Positions 1 to 9,826 of a stretch of 64,000 nt of DNA are shown in pieces. Position numbers and translations under genes: made by a program. The stretch comes from Nonomuraea coxensis DSM 45129 (GTDB lineage Bacteria; Actinomycetota; Actinomycetes; Streptosporangiales; Streptosporangiaceae). The notes below the pieces were generated by a model that worked only from the letters and a program-made list of their open reading frames with translations, ran no database searches and was not told where the DNA came from. The stretch lies in NCBI RefSeq assembly GCF_019397265.1, contig NZ_CP068985.1, forward strand, positions 2,522,501-2,586,500, in the 5' to 3' direction. The first letter of the stretch is position 1; each line of letters begins with the position of its first letter.

Positions 1-1
1 C

Positions 2-1000
2 GAGTCCATCAACGAGGGCACCAAGACGCTCACGCTCGTGCGTGACGACAAGTGGTGGGGCCAGAAGGCCAAGCTCGACAAGATCATCTTCCGTGGCATC
101 GAGTCGCCGGAGGCGCAGGTCAACGCCTTCGCCAACGGCGAGATCGACGGCGTCGAGATCCCGTCCGGCGCCCCGGCCGAGCTGAAGCGCGCCAAGGAGG
201 TCCCGAACGTGGACATCCGCAAGGCGCTCAGCCCGAACTGGCGGCACATCACGGTCAACAACCAGAGCACGAACCTGAAGGACAAGGTCGTCCGCCAGGC
301 CATCGCGTACGGCATCAACCGTGACGTGATCACGCAGTCCGACCTCAAGGACATGGACTGGCCGCTGCAGACGCTCGGCAACCACGTCTTCATGAACAAC
401 CACAAGGGCTACGTCGACAACTCCGGCGACCTCGGCAAGTACAACCTGGAGAAGGCCAAGCAGCTCCTCGACCAGGCCGGCTGGAAGCAGGAGGGTGAGT
501 ACCGCAAGAAGGACGGCAAGGACCTCGAGCTGGCCTTCGTCATCCCCACCGGCACCCCGGTCTCGCAGTCCGAGGGCGAGCTGGTCCAGGCCATGCTGAA
601 GGAAGCCGGCGTCAAGGTCAACATCCGTCCGGTCCCGGTCGACAAGTTCTTCACGGACTACATCATCAAGGGCGACTTCGACCTGGTGCCGTTCTCCTGG
701 ATCGGCACGCCGCTGCCCATCGGCAGCCTGTCCCAGATCTACAAGACGGGCTCCGAGAGCAACTTCCCCAAGGGCAGTGACCCGGCTCTCGACGCCGCCA
801 TCCAGGCCGCGGTGGACGAGATGGACCCGGCCAAGGCCATCGAGCTGGCCAACGCCGCGGACAAGCTCATCTGGGACATGGTGCACACGATTCCGCTGTA
901 CCAGCGCCCCGACATCCAGGCGACGAAGAAGACGCTGGCCAACTGGGGTGCCCGCGGCTACAAGACGCTGGACTACACGGCGATCGGCTTCACCGGCTGA
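2..1000 (+). CDS. ABC transporter substrate-binding protein, family 5 (C-terminal part)
   Basis: The frame is open from the window edge, so the N-terminus, including any lipobox, lies outside. The visible 332 residues read as the C-terminal two thirds of a family 5 (oligopeptide/dipeptide/nickel) solute-binding protein. Typical features are the WWG segment, the VRQAIAYGINRD helix, a YNLEKAKQLLDQAGW stretch and a C-terminal IPLYQRPD block. Such proteins capture peptides or similar solutes outside the membrane and deliver them to Dpp/Opp-type permeases. No permease follows; a strong terminator lies 17 bases after the stop, so this is the last gene of its transcript. The substrate cannot be deduced. 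Confidence 0.9.
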   Translation, partial: ESINEGTKTLTLVRDDKWWGQKAKLDKIIFRGIESPEAQVNAFANGEIDGVEIPSGAPAELKRAKEVPNVDIRKALSPNWRHITVNNQSTNLKDKVVRQAIAYGINRDVITQSDLKDMDWPLQTLGNHVFMNNHKGYVDNSGDLGKYNLEKAKQLLDQAGWKQEGEYRKKDGKDLELAFVIPTGTPVSQSEGELVQAMLKEAGVKVNIRPVPVDKFFTDYIIKGDFDLVPFSWIGTPLPIGSLSQIYKTGSESNFPKGSDPALDAAIQAAVDEMDPAKAIELANAADKLIWDMVHTIPLYQRPDIQATKKTLANWGARGYKTLDYTAIGFTG

Positions 1001-1016
1001 TCACGCTCGACCCCTG

Positions 1017-1051
1017 AAACCCCCGTCCGGCCTCCCGCCGGGCGGGGGTTT
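1017..1051 (+). terminator. Intrinsic terminator after the binding-protein gene
   Basis: Nine-base arms (AAACCCCCG and CGGGGGTTT) flank a GC-rich loop, and the 3' arm ends in TTT. It sits 17 bases after the stop codon and also lies just past the 3' end of the convergent regulator gene, so it can serve both strands. Confidence 0.8.
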
Positions 1052-1067
1052 CCCCTTGTGCCGTCAA

Positions 1068-1874
1068 TCAGAACTCGTCGTACCCGGAGACCTGGCCGAT
1101 GGAGAAGATGTGCCGGTTCGCCGCGCAGATCGTCTCCAGGACGTGGATGGGAGTGTCCTCGGTGGAGTAGCTCGCGCGGAGCACCTGGATGATCCACTCA
1201 CCGGGTTCGAGTTCCAGCGTCTCACGCTCGAAGGTGGTCGGCGGACGAGCGGTCAGGTTCTCCTCCGCGTGACCGAACGAGTAACCGAGCGCGGTCAGCG
1301 CGGACTGAAGCGACGGCTTCACGAACTCCGGCTCCGCGATCCTCGTGTCGCCGAACAGGTCCGCACGGAAGTAGCTGGTCGCGATGCGTACGGGCACGTC
1401 GTTCGCGATCATCATCTTGCGCCGCGCCACGATGTCCGTACCGGGTTCGACCCGCAGACAGGCCGCGACATGATCGCCGGCGGGTTCGAGCCCGACGTAG
1501 AGCATCCGGCGATCAGCTTTGAGCCCCTGCCGTTCCGCTTCCGCCAGGAACAGGGACTTGGACCCCCTGACCGCGGGTTCGGTCGGCAACGCCCGCTGCA
1601 CCAGCACCCGAGGGGCAGGCGAGGCAGGACCCTCCGGCGCACGAGCCGTCGGCCCCTTTCTCATCTGTGAAATGCGTCCAGGCGAGACTCCCAGCCGCCC
1701 GGCGATCTCTTCCAGGCTCATTCCGGACTCCCGCGCCTCCGCGATGGCCTGTCGGCGCATCTTGGCCGCCTCGGTAACCAATCCCTGCTCCTCGGTCATG
1801 AGTCGGCTGAGCATCCGGGCTCGTTCCACGGGATCGTTGACCTGCGCGACTTCTCTCAGCGTCTTCAAGTCCAT
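1068..1874 (-). CDS. HTH plus UTRA-domain transcriptional regulator
   Basis: 268 residues. The N-terminal third holds a helix-turn-helix of the sigma-region-4/Xre kind (SLEEIAGRLGVSPGRISQMR, about residues 52-71) instead of the usual GntR winged helix. From about residue 105 to the end it resembles the UTRA ligand-binding domain of HutC/GntR regulators (for example LEPGEWIIQVLRASY). It probably binds a small effector and represses divergent promoters. An AGGAGG motif lies 10 bases before the ATG. The CTTTAG palindromes just upstream overlap its likely -10 (TAAAGT, minus strand), which suggests autoregulation. The effector is unknown. Confidence 0.75.
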   Translation of the reverse strand: MDLKTLREVAQVNDPVERARMLSRLMTEEQGLVTEAAKMRRQAIAEARESGMSLEEIAGRLGVSPGRISQMRKGPTARAPEGPASPAPRVLVQRALPTEPAVRGSKSLFLAEAERQGLKADRRMLYVGLEPAGDHVAACLRVEPGTDIVARRKMMIANDVPVRIATSYFRADLFGDTRIAEPEFVKPSLQSALTALGYSFGHAEENLTARPPTTFERETLELEPGEWIIQVLRASYSTEDTPIHVLETICAANRHIFSIGQVSGYDEF

Positions 1875-1910
1875 CCGGGCGTTGCCTCCTCAGGGACCGA
1901 CATTCGGCGC

Positions 1911-1988
1911 ACTTTAGGCCCCCTATTGCGAGGGCCTTGCCAGAGCTCTACTCTCGACTTTAGCCCCCCTAAAGCGGGGCCCTTTAGT
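1911..1988. promoter_or_regulatory. CTTTAG operator cluster in the divergent promoter region
   Basis: CTTTAG occurs at 1912, 1958 and 1982. The middle copy is part of a 17-bp palindrome, CTTTAG-CCCCC-CTAAAG (1958-1974). The first copy begins a degenerate version (CTTTAG-GCCCC-CTATT) exactly 46 bp upstream, and the third is a half site. The cluster lies between the UTRA regulator and the plus-strand Cys4 gene. It is the obvious candidate operator for the regulator; binding is inferred. Confidence 0.6.
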
Positions 1989-2016
1989 AGACCCCCACCT
2001 ACGGGACGAACGGTGC

Positions 2017-2418
2017 TTGCTCCATAGCCCAGCCAGGACACGAGCGTACGCATCGTGGCTTCTTGGGCAACGTGGCACGGTGGTGGGCATCCTGCTCAAC
2101 GGCACGCTGGCGCTCATGGAACTCGACGGCGAGCCCAGCGAACCGCTCGGTGGCGCACGACGCTGGCCCATTCACTGGGATGACCTGCTGGTGTACTCCG
2201 TGGACGCCGGGCCGGCAAACGCCGAAGACGGCTACCGGCTGGGACTGTCCGGCCTGGAACGAGACGCCGTTCAGCATGCCGTACACGGTGACAGCGGAAC
2301 GAGTCTCTGCGGCGAGCCGGCACATCCGCTGCCGATCTGCGGATGGTCGTTGCCATTCTCACCGGGGACGGCTCGGGCCTGTCCCGCCTGTGTCCGCTTG
2401 GCAGCGGAGATGTCATAG
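2017..2418 (+). CDS. Hypothetical protein with a C-terminal Cys4 (zinc-ribbon-like) motif
   Basis: 133 residues from a TTG start; the start is uncertain because no strong ribosome binding site is present and GTG codons occur downstream. The N-terminal part is a short beta-rich segment (TVVGILLNGTLALMEL), and the middle contains WPIHWDDLLVYSVD. Cysteines at about 98, 108, 122 and 125 (the last two as ACPACV) could bind zinc. I do not recognise the family. It starts immediately after the CTTTAG operators and diverges from the UTRA regulator, so it is probably that regulator's target. A perfect hairpin follows the stop. Confidence 0.5.
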   Translation: MLHSPARTRAYASWLLGQRGTVVGILLNGTLALMELDGEPSEPLGGARRWPIHWDDLLVYSVDAGPANAEDGYRLGLSGLERDAVQHAVHGDSGTSLCGEPAHPLPICGWSLPFSPGTARACPACVRLAAEMS

Positions 2419-2430
2419 GACCGTCCGTCT

Positions 2431-2461
2431 CCGGGGAAGGTGAAAGTTTCACCTTCCCCGG
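2431..2461. terminator. Perfect 15+15 bp hairpin
   Basis: Two exact 15-base arms (CCGGGGAAGGTGAAA and its complement) are separated by one base, which gives a stem of about 13 bp with a tight loop. It begins 12 bases after the Cys4 gene stop. There is no T-tract, so it is a probable actinobacterial-type terminator rather than a classical one. Confidence 0.65.
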
Positions 2462-2536
2462 GGCGTTCGCGCTGGTGCCGGGGGAGGGGCGGGCAGCCTG
2501 GATGGGCGCGGCGGTGCCGGTGACCTACAGTGCGCT

Positions 2537-2550
2537 TGGGAGCGCTCCCA
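2537..2550. promoter_or_regulatory. CebR box
   Basis: TGGGAGCGCTCCCA is a perfect 14-bp palindrome and is identical to the operator of CebR, the LacI-family repressor of cellulose/cellobiose utilisation in Streptomyces. It lies 25 bp before the start of the GH3-FN3-CBM2 gene, so that gene should be induced by cello-oligosaccharides. No cebR gene is evident nearby; the LacI gene at 14840 belongs to a different locus. Confidence 0.85.
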
Positions 2551-2575
2551 AAAAGGCAGCCGAGGGTGGAGGGCC

Positions 2576-5056
<2,481 letters not shown>

Positions 5057-5060
5057 GGCG

Positions 5061-5603
5061 TCAGCGGCCGGCGTGCAACCGGTCGAACTCGTGCAGCCGG
5101 CCGAACTCGACGAGCGGAGCGGCGGAGCCCGCGAAGGCGCGGTCCACCGCCGCCCGCTCGGCGGCGCTCGGGTAGGCGTTGGTGCAGCTCGTGGGCGCGC
5201 TGGAGCCCGACATCAGGTCGGTGCAGAGGCCGGTGCGCCGGTCGGGCAGGCCGAGGATGTGGCCGATCTCGTGGGCGGCGATGCGGACCGGGTGGTAGCC
5301 CTGGGAGGTGGCCTGGCGGCCCATCCAGACCGTGCCGCGGCCGAGGCTGGTCGGCAGGGCGCGGGGCCAGCCGTTGTCGGCGATCACGGTGAAGTGCGCG
5401 GGCGTGCCCTTGACCAGGCGGACGTTCGCCACGCTCGCGTTCCAGATCTGGGCGGCCTGGTCCACGGCGGAGACGAACTCGGCCGCCCGGCTCGTGTCGT
5501 ACCTGAGCACCGTGACCAGGGCGGTCGCGCGGGCCGGGGTGGCGACCTGGAGCAGGGAGAGGCCGAGGACGAGGGAGAGCGCGAGACGTAGGCGTCGGGG
5601 CAT
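5061..5603 (-). CDS. Snapalysin-like small neutral metalloprotease (M7)
   Basis: 180 residues with a Sec signal peptide (about 1-27). The zinc motif HEIGHILGLPD (His111, Glu112, His115, Asp121) is the metzincin form with Asp as third ligand, characteristic of snapalysin. It is followed by the family-typical TDLMSGSSAPTSC segment (Met-turn). It should be a secreted zinc endopeptidase. Streptomyces snapalysins are usually longer and sit next to a LysR activator; neither a long propeptide nor a LysR gene is present here. It is a single gene, with the next gene on the opposite strand. Confidence 0.88.
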   Translation of the reverse strand: MPRRLRLALSLVLGLSLLQVATPARATALVTVLRYDTSRAAEFVSAVDQAAQIWNASVANVRLVKGTPAHFTVIADNGWPRALPTSLGRGTVWMGRQATSQGYHPVRIAAHEIGHILGLPDRRTGLCTDLMSGSSAPTSCTNAYPSAAERAAVDRAFAGSAAPLVEFGRLHEFDRLHAGR

Positions 5604-5741
5604 GGGATCCTCCGGGGGTGGGGGGTGGCTGTCACGGTACGCGCGCCCCCGCGCCTCGACACCCTGTCAGATTGCCCCTATCACGGTGTTATGGCCTTCG
5701 CCGACCGGGAGCCGGCCGGTCCGGACGGGCACACTCACGTC

Positions 5742-7640
5742 ATGCCCGAAGATCCTTCCGAACCCCGCTCCCGGCCCGCCACCGAGCAGGACCTCGAACT
5801 CGGCGAGGTCGCCCCCTACTCCTTCCAGGTCCACAACGACACCATGGCCGCGATCGGCTTCCTGACCATCGCCAGGCGGCTGCCCTCGCTCATCGCCGAG
5901 GCGCTGCGCCTGGCCTGGTCGGCGAGCCCGCGCGACACCGTCACCACCGTCACGCTCAGCCTGCTCGGCGGGATCGTCACCGCGTTCGGGCTGCTGGCCA
6001 CCACCGGCGCGCTCACCGCGCTGCTCAGCGAGGGCCCGACCCCCGGCCGGGTGATGGCCGCCCTGCCCAGCCTGGCCCTGGTCGCCGCGGCCGCGGTGGC
6101 CCGCGCGCTGCTGCAGGCGGGCGCCGGGTGGGCCGAGGCGCGGCTCGGCCCGCAGCTCGAACGGGCCGCGGAGGAACGGCTGTACGGGCTGACCAGCCGG
6201 GTCGAGCTGGTCGCCTTCGACGACCCCGAGTTCCACGACGCGCTCGAACGCGCCGAGGGCCACGGCGCGGGCGTCGTCGGCGTCGTCGTGTCCGCCGCCG
6301 TCGACGTCGTCACCTCGCTCGTCAGCATCGCGGCGGCGGCCGGCGTCCTCGGCGTGCTGCACCCGGCGCTGCTGCCGCTGCTCCCGCTGGCCGTGCTGCC
6401 CGACGCCTGGGCCGCGATCCGCGCCGCCCGCCAGCGCTACACCACGGTCCACGGGCTCGTCCCGGCCCGCCGGCGCAAGTACATCATCGGCCGCCTGCTG
6501 GCCGAGCGTGAGTGCGCGGCCGAGGTCCGCGCCTTCACCATGCGCGCGTTCCTGCTGCGCGTCTACGACAAGGTGGCGCGGGCCGAGCAGGAGGAGATGC
6601 TCAAGCTGGTCAGGCGGCAGACCTTCACCCGGCTGGCCGGCCAGGCGCTCGGCGGCCTCGGCAGTGCCCTCGTCTACGTCGCGCTCGGCGTGCTGCTCGC
6701 GGCCGGGGCGATCCCGCTGGCCGTGGCCGGCACGGCGGTCCTCGCGATCCGGTCGGCCCAGGGTTCGCTGTCCAGCCTGCTGTTCACCACCAACATGCTG
6801 TACGAGCAGGGGCTCTACTTCACCGACTTCCTGCGCTTCTGCGCCGACGCCGAGCGCCGCCTGGTGCCGCCCCGCCCGCGGCCCGCCCCCGAGGGCTTCG
6901 ACCGCATCACCGCCGAGGACCTGACCTTCACCTACCCGGGCGCGGAGAAGCCGGCGCTGCGCGGCGTCTCCGTCGAGATCAAGCGGGGCGAGATCGTCGC
7001 GTTCGTCGGCGAGAACGGATCGGGCAAGACCACCCTCTCCAAGATCCTCGCCGGTCTGTACGAGCCCGACACGGGGACCGTCCGCTGGGACGACACCGAC
7101 CTGCGCGAGGTGGACCCGGAGGCCCTGCGCGCCCGCACCGCCGTGATCGCCCAGGACCACACCCGCTGGCCGCTCACCGCCCGCTACAACATCACGATGG
7201 GCGCGGACAAGGGCGAGCGGGCCCTGCACTCGGCGGCGACGGTGGCGGGCGCCGACGAGGTGATCGCCGGGCTGCCGCACGGCTACCGCACCCTGCTGGA
7301 CCGCCGGTTCAAGGACGGCCAGGAGCTGTCCGGCGGGCAGTGGCAGCGCATCGCCGTGGCCCGAGGCTTCCACCGCGACGCCGACCTGCTCATCTGCGAC
7401 GAGCCCACGGCGGCGCTCGACGCCCGCGCCGAGCACGCGCTGTTCGAGCGCATCCGCGGTCACGCGGACGGCCGCACGGTGCTGCTCATCACCCACCGCC
7501 TGGCCAGCGTCCGCCTCGCCGACCGCATCTACGTGCTGGACCACGGCGAGGTCGTCGAGCAGGGCGGCCACGACGCGCTCATGGCGAGGGGCGGGCTCTA
7601 CGCCGACCTCTACACCCTCCAGGCCGCCGCCTACCGGTGA
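5742..7640 (+). CDS. ABC transporter with fused membrane and ATPase domains (exporter type)
   Basis: About 632 residues from the ATG at 5742; in-frame starts at 5625 and 5691 are possible and would add a low-complexity N-terminus. Transmembrane segments lie in the first 380 residues. The ATPase domain has Walker A GENGSGKT, a Q-loop (VIAQDH), signature LSGGQ, Walker B LLICDEPTAALD and switch His (ITHRLAS). It is a half-transporter that would act as a homodimer; none is next to it as a heterodimer partner. The substrate cannot be predicted. Its last 62 bases overlap the 3' end of the convergent esterase-family gene. Confidence 0.9.
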   Translation: MPEDPSEPRSRPATEQDLELGEVAPYSFQVHNDTMAAIGFLTIARRLPSLIAEALRLAWSASPRDTVTTVTLSLLGGIVTAFGLLATTGALTALLSEGPTPGRVMAALPSLALVAAAAVARALLQAGAGWAEARLGPQLERAAEERLYGLTSRVELVAFDDPEFHDALERAEGHGAGVVGVVVSAAVDVVTSLVSIAAAAGVLGVLHPALLPLLPLAVLPDAWAAIRAARQRYTTVHGLVPARRRKYIIGRLLAERECAAEVRAFTMRAFLLRVYDKVARAEQEEMLKLVRRQTFTRLAGQALGGLGSALVYVALGVLLAAGAIPLAVAGTAVLAIRSAQGSLSSLLFTTNMLYEQGLYFTDFLRFCADAERRLVPPRPRPAPEGFDRITAEDLTFTYPGAEKPALRGVSVEIKRGEIVAFVGENGSGKTTLSKILAGLYEPDTGTVRWDDTDLREVDPEALRARTAVIAQDHTRWPLTARYNITMGADKGERALHSAATVAGADEVIAGLPHGYRTLLDRRFKDGQELSGGQWQRIAVARGFHRDADLLICDEPTAALDARAEHALFERIRGHADGRTVLLITHRLASVRLADRIYVLDHGEVVEQGGHDALMARGGLYADLYTLQAAAYR

Positions 7641-8925
7641 GCTGGGCCAGCGGGGTGGAGGCGGTGGCGGTGTGGACGAAGGCCAGGCCGTCGAACTCCT
7701 CGCCCGGCACCACCGGCATGAACGCGAACTTGGCGGTGAGCCGGCCGGCGACCGCGCCGAACGCCCTCAGGTGCGCGGTGCCCGCCAGCCACTCCGCCAC
7801 GGCGGCCGGCCGTTCCCCGCCGCGCAGGTCCACGACGTGGTCGGCGGGGCAGGCGGCGGCCAGCCGCGTCTCCACGGCGAGCGGCGTCCCCGCGGGCGGC
7901 ACCCGGAACGTCCGCGTCGTCGGCCGGTCCTCCGGCGGGGGAGAGCCGAACCGGAGGAACCGGGGCCGGCGGCGCAGCCGGGACCTGGGGATGGCGCGGA
8001 ACGCGCCGGAGCCGAAGAGGGCGCCGAGGGCGTAGTAGGCCGCGCCGTGCGCGTCGGCCAGGTGGCGTCCCATGGTGGGTGCCCCGCCGATGCGGCCCTT
8101 GCCGACGTGGCCGTTGTGCGCCCACAGGACGACCTTCGCGCCGGGCTCGGCGAGCAGCAGGCTCGCGTTCTCCGCCATGTGGCGGTCGCGGGCCGCGCCC
8201 AGGGTCAGCGCCGGGTCGGCGTGCGTGAAGGGACGGCACGACAGCTCGGCGGCCTGGCCGACGACGCGCGCGGCCTCGCGGACCGCCTTGAGGACCTCGC
8301 CGGGGCCGCGCCCGGCCATGTCCGCGGCCGTGTGCTCGGCCGTGTGCCCGGCCGTGCCTCCGGCCATGTGTTCGGCCACGTGCTCCGTCAGTCGTCGTGC
8401 CGCGGCCTCTACCTCGGGCCCCAGGGGTTCGTCGCGCCCCCACCGCGACCGGGCCAGCACCTCCAGAGGGTCGAGCAGGTCGCCGGCCGCCCCGTCCAGG
8501 AGCTCGCGCAGGGTCCGCAGCGCCGCGCCCGGATGTTGCGGATCGACGCCGGCGAACCCCACGGGCCGCTCGGCGGTGCGGTTGTGCTCGCGCAGCCACT
8601 CGACCACGGCCAGCATCTCCGCGGTGTCCAGCGTCCAGAAGCCCAGCCCGGCGACCGCCTGCCTGGCGTCGCCGCGGCCGGTGCGCACGTGCTCGTCCAC
8701 GGCCCGCGCCGCCGCCGCGCTCGCCTCGATCGCGACGGTGGTGAAGCCCAGCTCCCGCACCAGGAACTCGGTGAGGCGGCGGCGCAGGGAGAAGAACTCG
8801 GCGCTGCCGTGCGTGGCCTCGCCCAGCCCGGCCAGCCGGACGCCGTCCAGCGCGGCGCGGAACGGGGCGAGCCCGTCGAGCGGGACCGCCCGCCCGGCGA
8901 GCCAGCGGGTGATCTCGTCGTGCAC
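7579..8925 (-). CDS. Erythromycin esterase family protein
   Basis: 448 residues matching the erythromycin-esterase (EreA/EreB) fold: GLGEATHGSAEFF near the N-terminus holds the catalytic-type His, followed by FTTVAIEAS, AVVEWLREHN and VVLWAHNGHVGKG. Environmental homologues are mostly of unknown function, so macrolide hydrolysis should not be assumed. The start lies 9 bases after the stop of the sugar permease, so it looks like the last gene of the importer operon. Two oddities stand out: a 72-bp in-frame minisatellite inserts a His-rich four-residue repeat near residues 181-204, and the Arg-rich C-terminal tail is encoded inside the opposite ABC gene. Confidence 0.85.
   Translation of the reverse strand: MHDEITRWLAGRAVPLDGLAPFRAALDGVRLAGLGEATHGSAEFFSLRRRLTEFLVRELGFTTVAIEASAAAARAVDEHVRTGRGDARQAVAGLGFWTLDTAEMLAVVEWLREHNRTAERPVGFAGVDPQHPGAALRTLRELLDGAAGDLLDPLEVLARSRWGRDEPLGPEVEAAARRLTEHVAEHMAGGTAGHTAEHTAADMAGRGPGEVLKAVREAARVVGQAAELSCRPFTHADPALTLGAARDRHMAENASLLLAEPGAKVVLWAHNGHVGKGRIGGAPTMGRHLADAHGAAYYALGALFGSGAFRAIPRSRLRRRPRFLRFGSPPPEDRPTTRTFRVPPAGTPLAVETRLAAACPADHVVDLRGGERPAAVAEWLAGTAHLRAFGAVAGRLTAKFAFMPVVPGEEFDGLAFVHTATASTPLAQLTGRRRPGGCRGRRRARPSP
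8313..8384. repeat. 12-bp minisatellite (6 units) inside the esterase-family gene
   Basis: Six tandem 12-bp units, each beginning CGGCC (for example CGGCCGTGTGCT, CGGCCGTGTGCC, CGGCCATGTGTT). On the minus strand they encode four-residue repeats of the type AEHV-AEHM-AGGT-AGHT-AEHT-AADM. The unit length keeps the frame, so copy number can vary without breaking the gene. Confidence 0.85.
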
Positions 8926-8934
8926 GCGCCCAGG

Positions 8935-9825
8935 CTACTTGCCGAACCCGGCGGTGAGGCCCGCGAGGAGCTGGCGGCGGCCCAGCACGTACAGCACGAG
9001 GATGGGCAGCGTGGTCAGCACGACCGAGGCGAGCACCGCCGGCACGTTGATGCTGTACTGGCCCTGGAAGCTCCACAACGCCAGCGGCAGCGTGCGCTGC
9101 TCCGGGCTCTGCGTCAGGATCAGCGGCAGCAGGAAGCCGTTCCAGATGGTGAGCGCGTTGTAGATGGTCACCGTCACCACGGCCGGGCGGGTCAGCGGCA
9201 GCGCCAGGTGCCACAGGGTGCCCCACTCGCTGGCGCCGTCCAGCCGCATCGACTCGAACAGCTCCTTCGGCACGTCCCTGATGAAGTTCGACAGCACCAG
9301 CACCGACAGCGGGATCGCGAACGCGATCGACGGCAGGATCAGCGCCAGCAGCGTGTCGTACAGGTGCAGCCTGATGATGATCAGGTAGATCGGGATGACC
9401 GTGGCCTGGAGCGGGATGGCCAGCCCCATGAGGAACAGCGAGTTCGTGGAGCGCAGGAAGCGGCTCCCGCCGCCGCGCACGATCGCGTACGCCGCCATGA
9501 ACGACACCGCGACCGCCGGCGCCACCGCCCCGACCGCCACCACCAGGCTGTTGACGAAGTAGCGGATGAAGTCCGCCTCGATGACCATCTGGTAGTTGGC
9601 CAGGGTGGGCTCGGACGGCGGCGCGAACGGGTTCTCGGCGTAGTAGTTGCTCTGCGACTTGAAGCTCGTGATGACGATCCAGTAGATCGGCACGATCACG
9701 ACGAGCAGCCAGAGCCAGCTGATCGCGCCGCCCAGCCAGTTGGGCCGCTCCCCGATGCGGCGCCTGGACGGGCGGGCGTGCTGGGCCGCGGTCTGCGACG
9801 GCCCCTTGGTCAGCGTCGTCGCCAT
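8935..9825 (-). CDS. Carbohydrate ABC transporter permease (MalG/BxlG type)
   Basis: 296 residues with six predicted membrane segments and the inner-membrane EAA loop (ESMRLDGASEWGTLWHLALPLTRP). It forms the membrane channel with the gene product encoded just upstream. It starts one base after the preceding stop. The order binding protein, permease, permease, next to a beta-xylosidase and a LacI regulator, matches the bxlEFG arrangement for xylo-oligosaccharide uptake. No ATPase is encoded here; such importers usually share the multitasking MsiK ATPase encoded elsewhere. Confidence 0.9.
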   Translation of the reverse strand: MATTLTKGPSQTAAQHARPSRRRIGERPNWLGGAISWLWLLVVIVPIYWIVITSFKSQSNYYAENPFAPPSEPTLANYQMVIEADFIRYFVNSLVVAVGAVAPAVAVSFMAAYAIVRGGGSRFLRSTNSLFLMGLAIPLQATVIPIYLIIIRLHLYDTLLALILPSIAFAIPLSVLVLSNFIRDVPKELFESMRLDGASEWGTLWHLALPLTRPAVVTVTIYNALTIWNGFLLPLILTQSPEQRTLPLALWSFQGQYSINVPAVLASVVLTTLPILVLYVLGRRQLLAGLTAGFGK

Positions 9826-9826
9826 G

